A stretch of 64,000 bases of DNA from CAVQBP01 sp963782475 (GCA_963782475.1 CAWAJW010000016.1:62001-126000), one strand, 5' to 3'; numbered from the stretch's first letter, positions 40,038-49,762 are shown. A program made the numbers and translations. Notes: a model not told the origin generated them from the letters alone.

Positions 40038-42507
40038 TTATGGTTTTCCTGGATTATTCATGAAATTTTTAATTATCTCGTCCAGGTAAAAGTGGAATTT
40101 CTGCGGCAGGTTTTTAAACTTAGAATTAACCTTAAATTTTACTTCTTCAAAAGCAGAACCTTGTAGACTTTCGATATCTTTTTCAACATTATTAAGAAAG
40201 GTCCTAATTTTATTCTTGACTCTTAGAATAATTTCTTCATTTTCTGCTTCCGAAATTATTCTTGCAGTTTTTTCAAAATCGAAATTATTTTCAACATAAA
40301 TTTTAAAAACGAAACCTCTAAAGTTTTCCGAGACCAGGGCCCGGTTAACATTCCCAAGTTCTTTTGCAGTTTCATTAATAGATGAATGCGAAAAACCTTT
40401 GTTCCTTAAAGATTCAAGTACAAGATCTTCGAAATTAAGTTTTAAGTTTCTTGCAATTTCTTCAGGGAGGTCGATAATTTGTATAAGTTTTCTGCCGGAG
40501 GACTTGGAAAAAATAGCTGCACGTTTAATTACACCTTCAAGTTCTCTTACATTTCCTTTCCATTGGTAATTATTTAATGCATCTATCGCGGCCCTTGAAA
40601 ATTGCAGCTCCTTATTTTCATTTAAAAGAAAATGTTGGGCTATTATTTCAATGTCTTCTGTTCTTTCTCTTAATGGGGGGAGCTCAATTTTTATTACATT
40701 TAGACGGTAGTATAAATCTTCCCGAAATTTTTTCTCTTTTACAGCTATTTCAATATTTTTATTTGTTGCTGCAATTATTCTCAGGTCAGTATGAAATGTT
40801 TTTGAACTGCCAACTTTTTCAAAATCACCTGTTTGAATTACTCTCAGTAATTTTACCTGGAAATTTTCCGATGTCTCAGCAATTTCGTCAAGGAAAATTG
40901 TCCCTTTATTTGCTGCTTCAAATCGTCCTATTTTATCTGAACCAGCACCGGTGAAAGCTCCTTTTACATGTCCGAATAGTTCACTTTCCAAAAGCGTTTC
41001 TGATAATGCACCGCAATTAACCGCAACAAAGGGTTCGTCTTTTCTTCTGCTCAATTGATGAACTGCTTTAGCTGCTAATTCTTTCCCGGTTCCGCTTTCA
41101 CCCAAAATTAAAATGCCTGCTTCTTCGGGTGCAGTCCTTTTGATAAGATCGGCAATATTTGCCATAGCTTTCGACCGGTATATTATACCGTAAAAATTAA
41201 TTATTTCATTTTTATTATTCAGATCGGCTGCTTTTTCATCTTCTTCTTTCTCCTTTATTTTATTAATATCAGATTTAATCGCCCAGATCTTTTCAAGCAA
41301 AGATTCTGCCCCGCTTTTTTCACTTATATTTAATTCTTTCTGGAGGTGAAGCAATTCATTTTCTTTTTTAAGAAGCAGGTTATTTAGGATTTCCTTTTCA
41401 CTGATTACACCTTTAAGCTGCTTTTCACTTTCAATGAAGCTGAAAGCTATGTCTGCAAAAAACAGGAATATGATGGGAACAATAAAAAACGAATAAGATA
41501 ATTCCAGGTAAAAGAAGCTAAATAAAATAAAAGAAATAGTTAAGAACGAAAAAAAAGAGATTGAATATACTGCAAAAATTCCGACATACGTTTTGGTTTT
41601 AAAAAAAAACAGAAGCAAAATAAGAATTACAATAAAAACATATTTGGAAATATTTAAGTAATTAAAGTTTATAGATCTGTTATTTAAAATATTATCCAAT
41701 GCAAATGCATGTAGTCCCAATCCGGGCAAATCATCATCAAAATTTGTAATTAATACTGAAGCAATCTGAGGATCCGTTATACCAATGATTACTATTTTAT
41801 TTTTAAAGCTATTTAATTCCGGGCCCTTTTTATTTACAAGGTTAAAAAAATCGATCATGGAATAGTCTTCGAAAATCTTTCCAGCTAGAAATAAAATTCA
41901 CTTTCATAACATTTTTGTGAATTTCGTTTACATCCGATAATTGGTAGGAAAAAGCTTTTTCAGTTTTATCTAAACCATTAATTTCAAGAGGGATGAATAT
42001 CCCGTTATCTTCAATGAAATTCAGATGTCCAGTAGTTATCTTTTCATTTATTAATTCGGGAGTTGGTAAGCTTAGCGAATCGGTGACATATTTCCCCGAT
42101 TTCAATTTTATCTGACCTGCTACTGAACCTAATACAACTTTCCCTGATTTAATTATTTCTCTAGTTAACAAATTATCGTAAATAGCCAGTGAAGAAAGTT
42201 TGGTGCTTAAAAAAACTTCCAGTCCGATTTTCTTTACTTTTAAATCTGTAAGGGTTTTAATTAATAAAGCGTAATAACTTCTTTTGATTGGCCAGGGGCC
42301 TACTCTATCGATATCATTCCCTGTTATTGCAATTAAAACAATATTGCTGTCAGGAGTAATGCTTCCCCTGGTTATTGTAAAAACTTTTTCAATTCCATTA
42401 TTTATCGAATTGTTTATACTAATAGATACAAATAGGATTAAAACAATTATAATAAGCAGTATAAGTTTTATTGAACTCCTATTTTGAATCCAGCCAGGTA
42501 TATTCAT
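40038..42507 (-). CDS. CHASE2-sensor sigma-54 dependent transcriptional activator, one frameshift
   Basis: The protein starts with a membrane span (residues 13-33) and a CHASE2-type extracytoplasmic sensor (VLIAITGNDIDRVGPWPIKRSYYALLI, NKIVIIGITDPQ). Three further spans and a coiled-coil follow. The AAA+ domain is complete: Walker A LILGESGTGKELAAK, the sigma-54 contact loop GAFTGA, Walker B GTIFLDEIAE and arginine fingers near REDLYYRLNVIKIELPPLRER. A C-terminal HTH-like segment is ETAKELGNVNRALVSENFRG. A shift near 41868 breaks the sensor (DFEDYSMIDFF is restored by it); full length would be about 820 residues. A membrane sensor fused directly to a sigma-54 activator is unusual. rpoN lies about 4 kb away. 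An IS element ends 60 bases upstream of the start. Confidence 0.85.
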
Positions 42508-42566
42508 ATCAGGAAGATTGAATAGAAAATTAATTTCTTAACAAAGGAAATAAAATTATCTTAATA

Positions 42567-42582
42567 ACTGAACTTACGCAAA
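42567..42582 (+). repeat. Left terminal inverted repeat of the IS
   Basis: The sequence ACTGAACTTACGCAAA is an exact inverted match to 43710-43725 and lies 4 bases before the transposase stop codon. The left flank ends TAATA. Confidence 0.9.
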
Positions 42583-42585
42583 AAG

Positions 42586-43662
42586 CTATTTAACAAATTC
42601 AAAAGATAATTGATGAACCTGCTGTAACTCTTCATAAGCTACTTTAATAGCTTTTTCATAAATCCTTGCCTTTATTGCAAAATGATTTAATCTTGTTTTC
42701 ATACTCATAGATTCTAATTTGTAAAAAGCAAATATTGATGCAAAAATATGATTACTCTGAGTCTGAACCATTCTAGCCGGAGATTTGCATAAAGAGGCAT
42801 TCTTTTTTAAGGATTTATGATATACTTCAATCTTCCATCGTTTTTGATAGAGTTCTGTAATTTGATCATATGTTAATGTCTTTTCACTTGTAACTAAATA
42901 TAAAACACCTTCAGTTCCATCTTCGTTTTTGAAGATTTCTTTAACTAAATACAACTCAAATGGGACATCTTCTAAATAGATTTTGTAAATGGTGTTTTCT
43001 TTCAGTTCAAGCGAACTTACTGTAACATATTTCTCATATATCTTATCCTTTTTACTCAATGCAACCTTACGATTCGTCTTTATCGGCATTATAAATTCTT
43101 TTTCTAATTTTTTCTTTATATGAACCATATTTGCTGCTGATGCGTACCAAACATCGTTGATTACATACTTAAATTGAACTTTATTCTTTATTATTTGATT
43201 CAACATCTGCTGATACATTTGATTCTTTGTAACCTCACTTACTTTTCGCTCTTTCCTTTTTTTCTCATCGTATACTGTTTTTGTCTTTTTTACTATTAAA
43301 TAATTTATTGGAATTTTTCCTCTCTCATTTATGTATAATGCTGACAGAAGATTTATTCCTTTGACTGCTCTTCCTTTTGTATGGTCATGATACCAACTTA
43401 CTATTTCATTTTCTTCTGTGTACGGTTTCTCTTCTATGGTATCGTCTATTGCTACTATTCCGTCTTCTGTCTGTATCTCTCTTATTGTCGGCTTTACTAT
43501 TTTCCATAATTCTTTTGAACTGAACTGACTCTCACTTAAAAATCTTGTTACTTTATCGTGGCTTATTTCTCCTTCTGTCATTATTGACAACCCGGTAGCT
43601 GTCGTATATGAAAACGAACTTAATAGATAATCAGAATATAATTCTAATAATTCTTTGTCCAT
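42586..43662 (-). CDS. IS4-superfamily DDE transposase
   Basis: This 358-residue transposase catalyses cut-and-paste movement of the surrounding IS. The first catalytic Asp is in IVAIDDTIEEKP. A second candidate is in YVINDVWYASA. The glutamate lies in the YREK signature YQKRWKIEVYHKSLK, which fits the spacing Y-(2)-R-(3)-E-(6)-K of the IS4 superfamily. The reading frame is complete and undamaged, and both inverted repeats are exact, so the element is probably still functional or inserted recently. It points toward the CHASE2 regulator, so read-through transcription is possible. Confidence 0.9.
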   Translation of the reverse strand: MDKELLELYSDYLLSSFSYTTATGLSIMTEGEISHDKVTRFLSESQFSSKELWKIVKPTIREIQTEDGIVAIDDTIEEKPYTEENEIVSWYHDHTKGRAVKGINLLSALYINERGKIPINYLIVKKTKTVYDEKKRKERKVSEVTKNQMYQQMLNQIIKNKVQFKYVINDVWYASAANMVHIKKKLEKEFIMPIKTNRKVALSKKDKIYEKYVTVSSLELKENTIYKIYLEDVPFELYLVKEIFKNEDGTEGVLYLVTSEKTLTYDQITELYQKRWKIEVYHKSLKKNASLCKSPARMVQTQSNHIFASIFAFYKLESMSMKTRLNHFAIKARIYEKAIKVAYEELQQVHQLSFEFVK

Positions 43663-43709
43663 TTTCTTTTCTTCTTTTTGTTATTACAAAATTACTCCTT
43701 TTTTGTATC

Positions 43710-43725
43710 TTTGCGTAAGTTCAGT
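43710..43725 (-). repeat. Right terminal inverted repeat of the IS
   Basis: TTTGCGTAAGTTCAGT is the exact reverse complement of the left repeat. It is followed by TAATA, the second copy of the putative target duplication. Confidence 0.9.
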
Positions 43726-43810
43726 TAATAAGATATAGATTTATTTAATTTTGAAAAAAATTTTCAAAAAAATAAATTTAGGATTTGATATATTATTCTG
43801 ATATGCTTAA

Positions 43811-43842
43811 ATAAACCCGGTTTCCATACAAGAAGCCGGGAT
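43811..43842 (-). terminator. Intrinsic terminator of the hslVU operon
   Basis: On the minus strand CCCGGCTT and AAACCGGG pair over eight positions with one mismatch around a ten-base loop. The stem is followed by TTTATTT. It starts 7 bases after the hslU stop, so the operon ends before the IS. Confidence 0.7.
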
Positions 43843-43848
43843 TAAAAA

Positions 43849-45228
43849 TTAAAGAATATATTTACTTAAATCTCTATTTTTAACAATTGCATCCAATTTT
43901 TCTCTTACGATTTCAGGTGTTATCTTAACAACATCCTCAGGAAGTTTATCAGGAACATCAAAAAGGATTTCATCCAGTAAAGTAGTTAAGATAGTGTGAA
44001 GTCTTCTTGCACCGATATTTTCAACTTGTTCATTCACTTCGGTAGCAATTTTGGCAATTTCTCTAATGCTTTTAGTGGAGAATTCAAGTTTGACACCTTC
44101 AGTTCCAAGCAATGCTTTATATTGTTTTAATAATGCATTTTCGGGAGTAGTCAGAATTTTAACAAAATCATCTTCCGATAAACTTTTAAGTTCAACACGA
44201 ATTGGAAAGCGGCCCTGAAGTTCAGGAATCAGATCACTTGGCTTAGAAACATGGAAAGCACCAGATGCAATAAACAAAATATGATCAGTTTTTACAACAC
44301 CGTATTTTGTATTTACATTAGAGCCTTCAACAATAGGGAGTAAATCTCGTTGAACACCTTCGCGTGAGACGTCCGGTCCTTGAGATTTCCCACCTCCAGC
44401 TACTTTATCAATTTCATCGATAAAAGCAATACCCGAATTTTCAACTCTTTCAATTGCTTCTTTCTGTACAGCTTCCATATCAATAAGTTTTTGAGCTTCT
44501 TCCTGAGTTATAATATTTCTTGCTTCAGCAATTGATGTTTTTCTTTTCTTCTTCTTCTTTGGCATTAAGTTGCCCATAATCTCCTGAATATTGATCCCCA
44601 TATCATCCATTCCAAATGGGCCAAGCACCTGCATACCAATTGCATTTTGAGAAGAAGAATCAAACTCAATCATTTTGCTGTCTAATTCACCTTTTTTCAA
44701 TTTCTGCTTCATCCATTCGCGTGTTTTTTGGTTTTGTAATGCTTCATTATTGACCTCATCTTCAGAATTTTCTCCGGCATGTGCAGCTGTTTTTTTTACA
44801 GGCGGTATTAAAATATCCAGGATTTTCTCTTCAGCTATCTCTTCCGCTTTAGATTTAACTTCCAAAGTCTTTTCGGATTTTACCATATTAACGCCGATAT
44901 CAGTAAGGTCTCTTATCATAGACTCAACATCTCTTCCGACATAGCCAATTTCGGTAAATTTAGAAGCTTCAACTTTAACAAAAGGTGCATCGGCAAGCTT
45001 AGCTAGTCTTCTGGAAATTTCCGTTTTTCCTACTCCGGTTGGTCCAATAAGAATAATGTTGTTGGGTAGAATTTCATCTCTTAGTTCATCGGTAATTTGC
45101 TGCCGTCTCCATCTATTTCGAAGAGCAATCGCGACAGCTCGTTTTGCTTCGTTTTGGCCTATAATATATTTGTCAAGATAATTAACAATTTGAGAAGGCG
45201 TATATTCATCTTTTTTTGATTTAGTCAT
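43849..45228 (-). CDS. hslU: ATP-dependent protease ATPase subunit HslU
   Basis: HslU is the hexameric AAA+ unfoldase of the HslUV cytosolic protease. It starts with TPSQIVNYLDKYIIGQNEAKRAVAIALRNRWRR across residues 10-42, and Walker A GPTGVGKTE is at 62-70. Walker B is GIAFIDEIDKV, and the sensor region is GASxxRRLHTILTTLLDE-like (NIGARRLHTILTTLLDEI). The C-terminus ends LSKYIL, the tail that docks into HslV. The length of 459 residues is normal. A lysine-rich patch (KKKKKRKTS) lies in the I-domain. It follows hslV by 14 bases in one operon. Confidence 0.96.
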   Translation of the reverse strand: MTKSKKDEYTPSQIVNYLDKYIIGQNEAKRAVAIALRNRWRRQQITDELRDEILPNNIILIGPTGVGKTEISRRLAKLADAPFVKVEASKFTEIGYVGRDVESMIRDLTDIGVNMVKSEKTLEVKSKAEEIAEEKILDILIPPVKKTAAHAGENSEDEVNNEALQNQKTREWMKQKLKKGELDSKMIEFDSSSQNAIGMQVLGPFGMDDMGINIQEIMGNLMPKKKKKRKTSIAEARNIITQEEAQKLIDMEAVQKEAIERVENSGIAFIDEIDKVAGGGKSQGPDVSREGVQRDLLPIVEGSNVNTKYGVVKTDHILFIASGAFHVSKPSDLIPELQGRFPIRVELKSLSEDDFVKILTTPENALLKQYKALLGTEGVKLEFSTKSIREIAKIATEVNEQVENIGARRLHTILTTLLDEILFDVPDKLPEDVVKITPEIVREKLDAIVKNRDLSKYIL

Positions 45229-45242
45229 TTTAAATTCCAGAA

Positions 45243-45785
45243 TTATTTTTCAATTACTTCAACATTTATTTTATCATTTGTATAGATGCAAATTTCGGAG
45301 GCGGTCTTTAACCCTTCTTTAACAATTTCCTTTGCAGATAAATTGCTGTACTTTACTAGCATTTTAGTAGCTGCCAAAGCATACATTCCTCCTGAACCTA
45401 TTGCTACGACTTTATCATCCGGTTCAATAACATCGCCGTTTCCTGAAATCACCAAAGCCGTATCTTCTGCAATAACAGCAAGCATTGCTTCGAGCCTCCT
45501 TAAAAATTTATCGGTTCGCCAATCTTTCGCCAGTTCTACTGCTGCACGGTGGACATTCCCCCTGTATTGTTCCAATTTATCTTCAAATCTTTCCATAAGT
45601 GTAAATGCATCGGCAGAGGCACCTGCAAAGCCGCATAATACTTTACCATTTGCAATTTTTCTTATCTTCATTGCATTATGTTTCATTACTGTATTTCCAA
45701 GAGAAACCTGGCCGTCACCCCCTAATGCAGCTTCACCTTTATGAATTAAACCAAGGATTGTTGTAGATCTAATTTTATTTTCCAT
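45243..45785 (-). CDS. hslV: ATP-dependent protease peptidase subunit HslV
   Basis: HslV forms the dodecameric proteolytic chamber with HslU. A short propeptide MENKIRS precedes the catalytic N-terminal Thr8 (TTILGLIHKG), which self-processing would expose. Other family blocks are GGDGQVSLGNTVMKHNA, CGFAGASADAFTLMERFE and VVAIGSGGMYALAA. The length of 180 residues is normal. It is the first gene of the hslVU operon; no ribosome binding site is obvious before the ATG. Confidence 0.96.
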   Translation of the reverse strand: MENKIRSTTILGLIHKGEAALGGDGQVSLGNTVMKHNAMKIRKIANGKVLCGFAGASADAFTLMERFEDKLEQYRGNVHRAAVELAKDWRTDKFLRRLEAMLAVIAEDTALVISGNGDVIEPDDKVVAIGSGGMYALAATKMLVKYSNLSAKEIVKEGLKTASEICIYTNDKINVEVIEK

Positions 45786-45939
45786 AAAAAATATTATATC
45801 AATTTAAATTATTAAATTTATTTTTAATCCGATTTACAATGTTAACTAATAATCCAATTTATAAAAAATAGAAATTGTATTTTATCACATAGTTCACGTT
45901 AAGAATATAACGTTTTGTAAGCATGCAATTAGATCTATG

Positions 45940-46581
45940 CTAAAATCTGGCATTATATGGATGAAAAGGTCTTATTGGGAATATTCGTGGAACGTATTTT
46001 TGATAATTTCTATATTCTTCTCCGAATATTTTAATCAACTTCTTTTCTTCATAGTAGGAACCAACATAAAAATAGCTTATAGTCCCAATCACTAAAACTA
46101 AATAGGTCAAATCCATGTAAGGCCTGAAAACCAAAAACAAAATTGAGAAAAAATATACAGGATGTCTCATATACCTATAAGGCCCTTCTATTTTTAAAGT
46201 CATCTTTTCATCAAGTTCATTTATATTATAATTCTTTTGATGCCACCTGGAAACTTGAGATATCCCGAGGAATTCTTTAAAACTAAAATATCTGAAAGCC
46301 CAGATTAAACCTAAAAGGCTTAAAAATTGAAACACTAAGATAATAAAATCATATGGTTTTATTAAGTCATAAATGGTAATATCAGGCTGGGGTAAATAAA
46401 TAAAAAATAAAAAAAAGATCAGGAAAGAAATTATGTTATATATTAACCTGTAAAAAGGAATTATCCGGGGGAAATTGTCTTTAATATAAATTTTAACTCT
46501 TAATGAAGCCAGGTAAGAATGAGAAAAACCAAAAAAAATAATTGCCAATACTAAGATAAAAACATCAAAAACATATACCAT
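45940..46581 (-). CDS. Isoprenylcysteine carboxyl methyltransferase-like (ICMT/PEMT/NnrU-type) membrane protein
   Basis: This 213-residue membrane protein has about five hydrophobic spans. The C-terminal signature GPYRYMRHPVYFFSIL and the later EEKKLIKIFGEEYRNYQKYVPR, with paired Glu residues and a basic end, are typical of ICMT-type membrane methyltransferases that bind SAM at the cytosolic face. The substrate is unknown; bacterial members may methylate lipids or isoprenoids, and NnrU-like proteins are a close alternative. It is the third gene after DUF3109 and rpoN, with a 42-base gap. Confidence 0.75.
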   Translation of the reverse strand: MVYVFDVFILVLAIIFFGFSHSYLASLRVKIYIKDNFPRIIPFYRLIYNIISFLIFFLFFIYLPQPDITIYDLIKPYDFIILVFQFLSLLGLIWAFRYFSFKEFLGISQVSRWHQKNYNINELDEKMTLKIEGPYRYMRHPVYFFSILFLVFRPYMDLTYLVLVIGTISYFYVGSYYEEKKLIKIFGEEYRNYQKYVPRIFPIRPFHPYNARF

Positions 46582-46623
46582 TTTATTTCATTATTTACAT
46601 AATTCTTACCCCTGAAAAATTTA

Positions 46624-48066
46624 TTAAATCTCTTTGCGCAAACGAGCAACAGGCAGCCTTAACTGTTCCCTGTATTTTGCCACCGTTCTTCTTGCAATAT
46701 GAATTCCTTCCTGGTTTAACATTGTTGTAAGCTTATCGTCACTGTAGGGAGATCTTTTATTCTCGTTATCTATTATTTCTTTTAGCCTTATCTTGATATG
46801 TTTATTAGAAACCTCTTCACCATTATCAGTTCCCAGTCCCTCGCTAAAAAAATATTTTAATTCATGAATTCCCATCGGGCTCTGTACATATTTGCCATTT
46901 ACAACCCTGCTTATTGTTGATATATCCATATTGATTTCTTCAGCAATATCTTTATAGATCATAGGTCTCAGGAATTTAGGACCTTTCTCAAAAAATTCAT
47001 ACTGCTTTTCAACAATAGCTCTCATAATCTTCATTAATGTTTCCCGCCGCTGCTGAATGCAGGCGATAAACCATTTAGCTGATTCAAACTTTTCTCTTAA
47101 AAATTTATAAGTGTTTTTATCCCTCTCGTTTTTCTTTTTCTTTTTGTTTGTGCTGATCATTTCGAGATAAGTCCTGCTTAAAGTTACAGAGGGAAGACTC
47201 CTGTCATTTAAAGTTATTACAAAATTATCATCAACTTTCTCAACAAGGAAGTCGGGAGTAATCTGGTTCATTTCAACCGATTCTATATTCCCTTCTCCTG
47301 GTTTTGGATTAAGCTTTAAGATTAAATCGGATGTGGCTCTTAAACTTTCATCAGTTAAATTCATCTTTTGTTTTATAGATTCGAAACGACGGTTCTTAAA
47401 ATCATCAAAATAATTTTCCAGCAGTTCTTTTGCTAAATATTTATAATAGGGATCATAATTCGAATTTTCCAGCTGTACAATAAGACATTCTCTTAAATCT
47501 CTTGAAGCGATTCCCATGGGGTCGAATTTTTGAATAGTCTTTAATAATGACTCTGCATCTTCTACAGTAAGATCAACATGTTCAAACATGTTCAATTCAT
47601 TAACTATACTTTTCATATCCCTTGTTAGATAACCGTCATTATCGAGGTTTCCGATTATTTCCTCTCCGAGCATGTAATAATCATCATTTAAGTTTAAAAG
47701 TCTAAGCTGCTTGCGTAGATGTTCTGTAAGACTTTCTCTTGCAGGAGCTAAAGGCTGATAAACATCATCATCTTTGCTCTTATTAACCCGGTCCCCTTCA
47801 TATTCATCATCATTCATAAAATCTTCAAGATCAAATTCTTCTTTATCCGGATCTTCATATTCATCCTTTACTTCATCTTCTTTTTCTTTTTCCTGGTTTA
47901 GATCAATTTCTTCATCCAAAATTTCTTCAAGAACAGGATTTATTTCCAATTCTGTTTTAATCCTTTGCTCCAGAGCCAGAGTATTAAGCTGAAGTAATTT
48001 CTGATACTGAATTTGCTGGGGGGATAATCTTTGCTGCTGCGATAGTTTTTGAGTTAAATTTAACAT
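46624..48066 (-). CDS. rpoN: RNA polymerase sigma-54 factor
   Basis: Sigma-54 directs RNA polymerase to -24/-12 promoters and needs an AAA+ activator. Region I is MLNLTQKLSQQQRLSPQQIQYQKLLQL with the typical LExRI start of the core-binding part. An acidic region II of about 70 residues follows (EEDEIDLNQEKEKEDE-like). The C-terminal part has PMIYKDIAEEINMDISTISRVVNGKYV and the RpoN box ARRTVAKYRE near residues 456-465. The length of 480 residues is normal. It starts one base after the DUF3109 stop. The CHASE2 activator in this window carries the matching GAFTGA loop. Confidence 0.95.
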   Translation of the reverse strand: MLNLTQKLSQQQRLSPQQIQYQKLLQLNTLALEQRIKTELEINPVLEEILDEEIDLNQEKEKEDEVKDEYEDPDKEEFDLEDFMNDDEYEGDRVNKSKDDDVYQPLAPARESLTEHLRKQLRLLNLNDDYYMLGEEIIGNLDNDGYLTRDMKSIVNELNMFEHVDLTVEDAESLLKTIQKFDPMGIASRDLRECLIVQLENSNYDPYYKYLAKELLENYFDDFKNRRFESIKQKMNLTDESLRATSDLILKLNPKPGEGNIESVEMNQITPDFLVEKVDDNFVITLNDRSLPSVTLSRTYLEMISTNKKKKKNERDKNTYKFLREKFESAKWFIACIQQRRETLMKIMRAIVEKQYEFFEKGPKFLRPMIYKDIAEEINMDISTISRVVNGKYVQSPMGIHELKYFFSEGLGTDNGEEVSNKHIKIRLKEIIDNENKRSPYSDDKLTTMLNQEGIHIARRTVAKYREQLRLPVARLRKEI

Positions 48067-48067
48067 A

Positions 48068-48637
48068 TTACTTCCCGATTACTTCCTTTAATTTTGAATA
48101 CCATTTATTTCCGTAAAGTCTTGTAAGCGACTCTCTGCAAAAATCGATTAAAGATAATTTATCTTTTTCTCCTTTTTCCAACGCCGGTTTGCATGCACTA
48201 AACTTTTCATACCTTAATACAGGTCCTCCAAACTTAGATACCCTGATTGGAAACAAGTGGCAGGATATAGGTTTTCTAAATTTGATTTTCCCATCTAAAA
48301 AAGCTTTTTCTATTCCGCATTTGGCAATATCACCATCATAATAAACAAACACACATGCTCGGTTGTTAATGCTCCTGGTTAAGAATTCACCACTTTTAAC
48401 TTCATAGAATCCATTTATTTCAATTTCGTCAACATGTCTTTTTGGTAAATATTCTTTAACAATGTTAAGAATTTTATCTATTTTATTAACTTCTTCTTCT
48501 AATAGCGGTGCTCCGAATTCACTTTCTAAAGTACAGCAAGCACCTTTACACTTGTTAAGATCGCACTCAAAATTTACATTAAAAATTTCGGGGCGAACTA
48601 AAACATCTTCGACCGGTATTATATTACTTACAAACAT
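48068..48637 (-). CDS. DUF3109 family cysteine-rich protein
   Basis: This 189-residue protein has a cysteine cluster near the N-terminus (CDLNKCKGACC, residues 25-35). Further conserved cysteines occur in ACVFVYYDGDIAKCGIEKAF, PISCHLFPIR and SACKPA. This pattern is that of the DUF3109 family, related to YkgJ-type Fe-S/zinc-binding proteins. The function is not established. It lies immediately upstream of rpoN with a 1-base gap, so it is coexpressed with it, although no functional link is known. Confidence 0.8.
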   Translation of the reverse strand: MFVSNIIPVEDVLVRPEIFNVNFECDLNKCKGACCTLESEFGAPLLEEEVNKIDKILNIVKEYLPKRHVDEIEINGFYEVKSGEFLTRSINNRACVFVYYDGDIAKCGIEKAFLDGKIKFRKPISCHLFPIRVSKFGGPVLRYEKFSACKPALEKGEKDKLSLIDFCRESLTRLYGNKWYSKLKEVIGK

Positions 48638-48820
48638 TGGAATAATTTTTGTTATTTAAAATAAGATATAACATTAAAAATTCCAACACTGCGAGATACT
48701 TTTTTTAGCAAAAAGTATACCATTATTTACCTATTTACTATTTTTATCATCGAAGATTATTTTTTGTTGTTTATAGTTTACTTAATTTTCAATTTTCGAA
48801 AATATAGTCGAAGTTTTTTT

Positions 48821-49762
48821 ATGAAAAAGTTAGTTGTAGTAGCATTAGGCGGCAATGCTTTGCTTAAAGGAAACCAGAATGGCACAATTGCTCAGCAAGA
48901 GAATAATACTTATGAAACCTGTAAGAATTTGTTAAATCTGTTAAAAAAGGATTTTAACATTGTTTTAACACATGGTAACGGACCGCAAGTGGGAAATATA
49001 CTATTGAGAAATGAAGCAGGCTACAGCCAGTATAAAATACCTAAAATGCCGCTTGATATATGTGTTGCCGATTCTCAGGGCGGGATAGGTTATATGATTG
49101 AAAGACAAATGAAAAACCTGCTTATTGAGAATCAAATTGAAAAAAATGTTCTGGCAATTATAACACAAGTTTTAGTTGATATTAATGACCCGGCATTTCA
49201 AAAACCTACAAAACCCGTCGGAGCTTTTTATTTAAAAGAGGAAGCTGATTTACTTTCAAAAGTTAATAATTGGATCTTTAAGGAAGACTCAAGGAAAAGA
49301 GGATGGCGGAGGGTTGTTGCTTCACCAAAACCGCTCGAAGTTTTAAATAAAAAAATAATAAAAGAATTAGCAGAGAATGGAAATATAGTTATTGCTGCAG
49401 GCGGCGGCGGCGTACCTGTCTATAGAAATAATGACAGGCTCTATGGTATCGATGCTGTAATAGATAAGGACCTAGCATCAGCCCTTTTAGCAAAAGAGAT
49501 TGAAGCAGATAGTTTTTATATCCTTACTGATGTACCTAAAGTTTATTTGAATTTCGGTAAACCTAACCAGAAGGCAATAGATAAAATCAGCCTAAAGGAA
49601 ATAAAAAAATATTATGACAACGGCGAATTTGCTTCAGGAAGTATGGGCCCCAAAATTTCAGCTGCTGTAAATTTTATTGAAAACGGCGGAGAACAAACGA
49701 TTATTACCGATGCTTCGGAATTGATTTCAAATAGTGATATCGGAACAATAATAACTTCTTAA
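48821..49762 (+). CDS. arcC: Carbamate kinase
   Basis: The enzyme transfers phosphate between carbamoyl phosphate and ADP, giving ATP and carbamate. The amino acid kinase fold begins MKKLVVVALGGNALL. Conserved later are THGNGPQVGNILLRNE, FVLSKVNN-like region DLLSKVNNWIFKED, RRVVASPKP, AAGGGGVPV and YGIDAVIDKDLASALLA. The start chosen is the ATG at 48821, which puts the VVVALGGNAL motif right at the N-terminus; the frame extends upstream without homology. The protein has 313 residues. With the downstream ornithine carbamoyltransferase it forms the last two steps of the arginine deiminase or citrulline pathway, but arcA and arcD are absent here. Confidence 0.93.
   Translation: MKKLVVVALGGNALLKGNQNGTIAQQENNTYETCKNLLNLLKKDFNIVLTHGNGPQVGNILLRNEAGYSQYKIPKMPLDICVADSQGGIGYMIERQMKNLLIENQIEKNVLAIITQVLVDINDPAFQKPTKPVGAFYLKEEADLLSKVNNWIFKEDSRKRGWRRVVASPKPLEVLNKKIIKELAENGNIVIAAGGGGVPVYRNNDRLYGIDAVIDKDLASALLAKEIEADSFYILTDVPKVYLNFGKPNQKAIDKISLKEIKKYYDNGEFASGSMGPKISAAVNFIENGGEQTIITDASELISNSDIGTIITS

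Larger units (their letters stand above)
42567..43725 (-). mobile_element. IS element with 16-bp inverted repeats and 5-bp target duplication
   Basis: The element is 1159 bases with perfect 16-base terminal inverted repeats (42567-42582 and 43710-43725). Flanking TAATA on both sides (42562-42566 and 43726-43730) would be a 5-base target duplication. It carries one transposase. The size, repeat length and duplication length fit ISH3-like members of the IS4 superfamily; the exact family needs a database match. It sits between the hslU terminator and the CHASE2 regulator. Confidence 0.85.

Noticed and set aside
45286..45744. 152-codon plus-strand frame opposite hslV
   Set aside because: HslV is unambiguous in the other strand, so this is an antisense shadow.
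45896..45913. Small hairpin ACGTTA/TAACGT after the ICMT-like gene
   Set aside because: A 6-base AT-rich stem without a proper T run on the needed strand is too weak to call a terminator.
48764..48820. N-terminal extension of carbamate kinase
   Set aside because: The amino acid kinase motif starts immediately after the ATG at 48821; the upstream 19 residues are hydrophobic and not part of the family.
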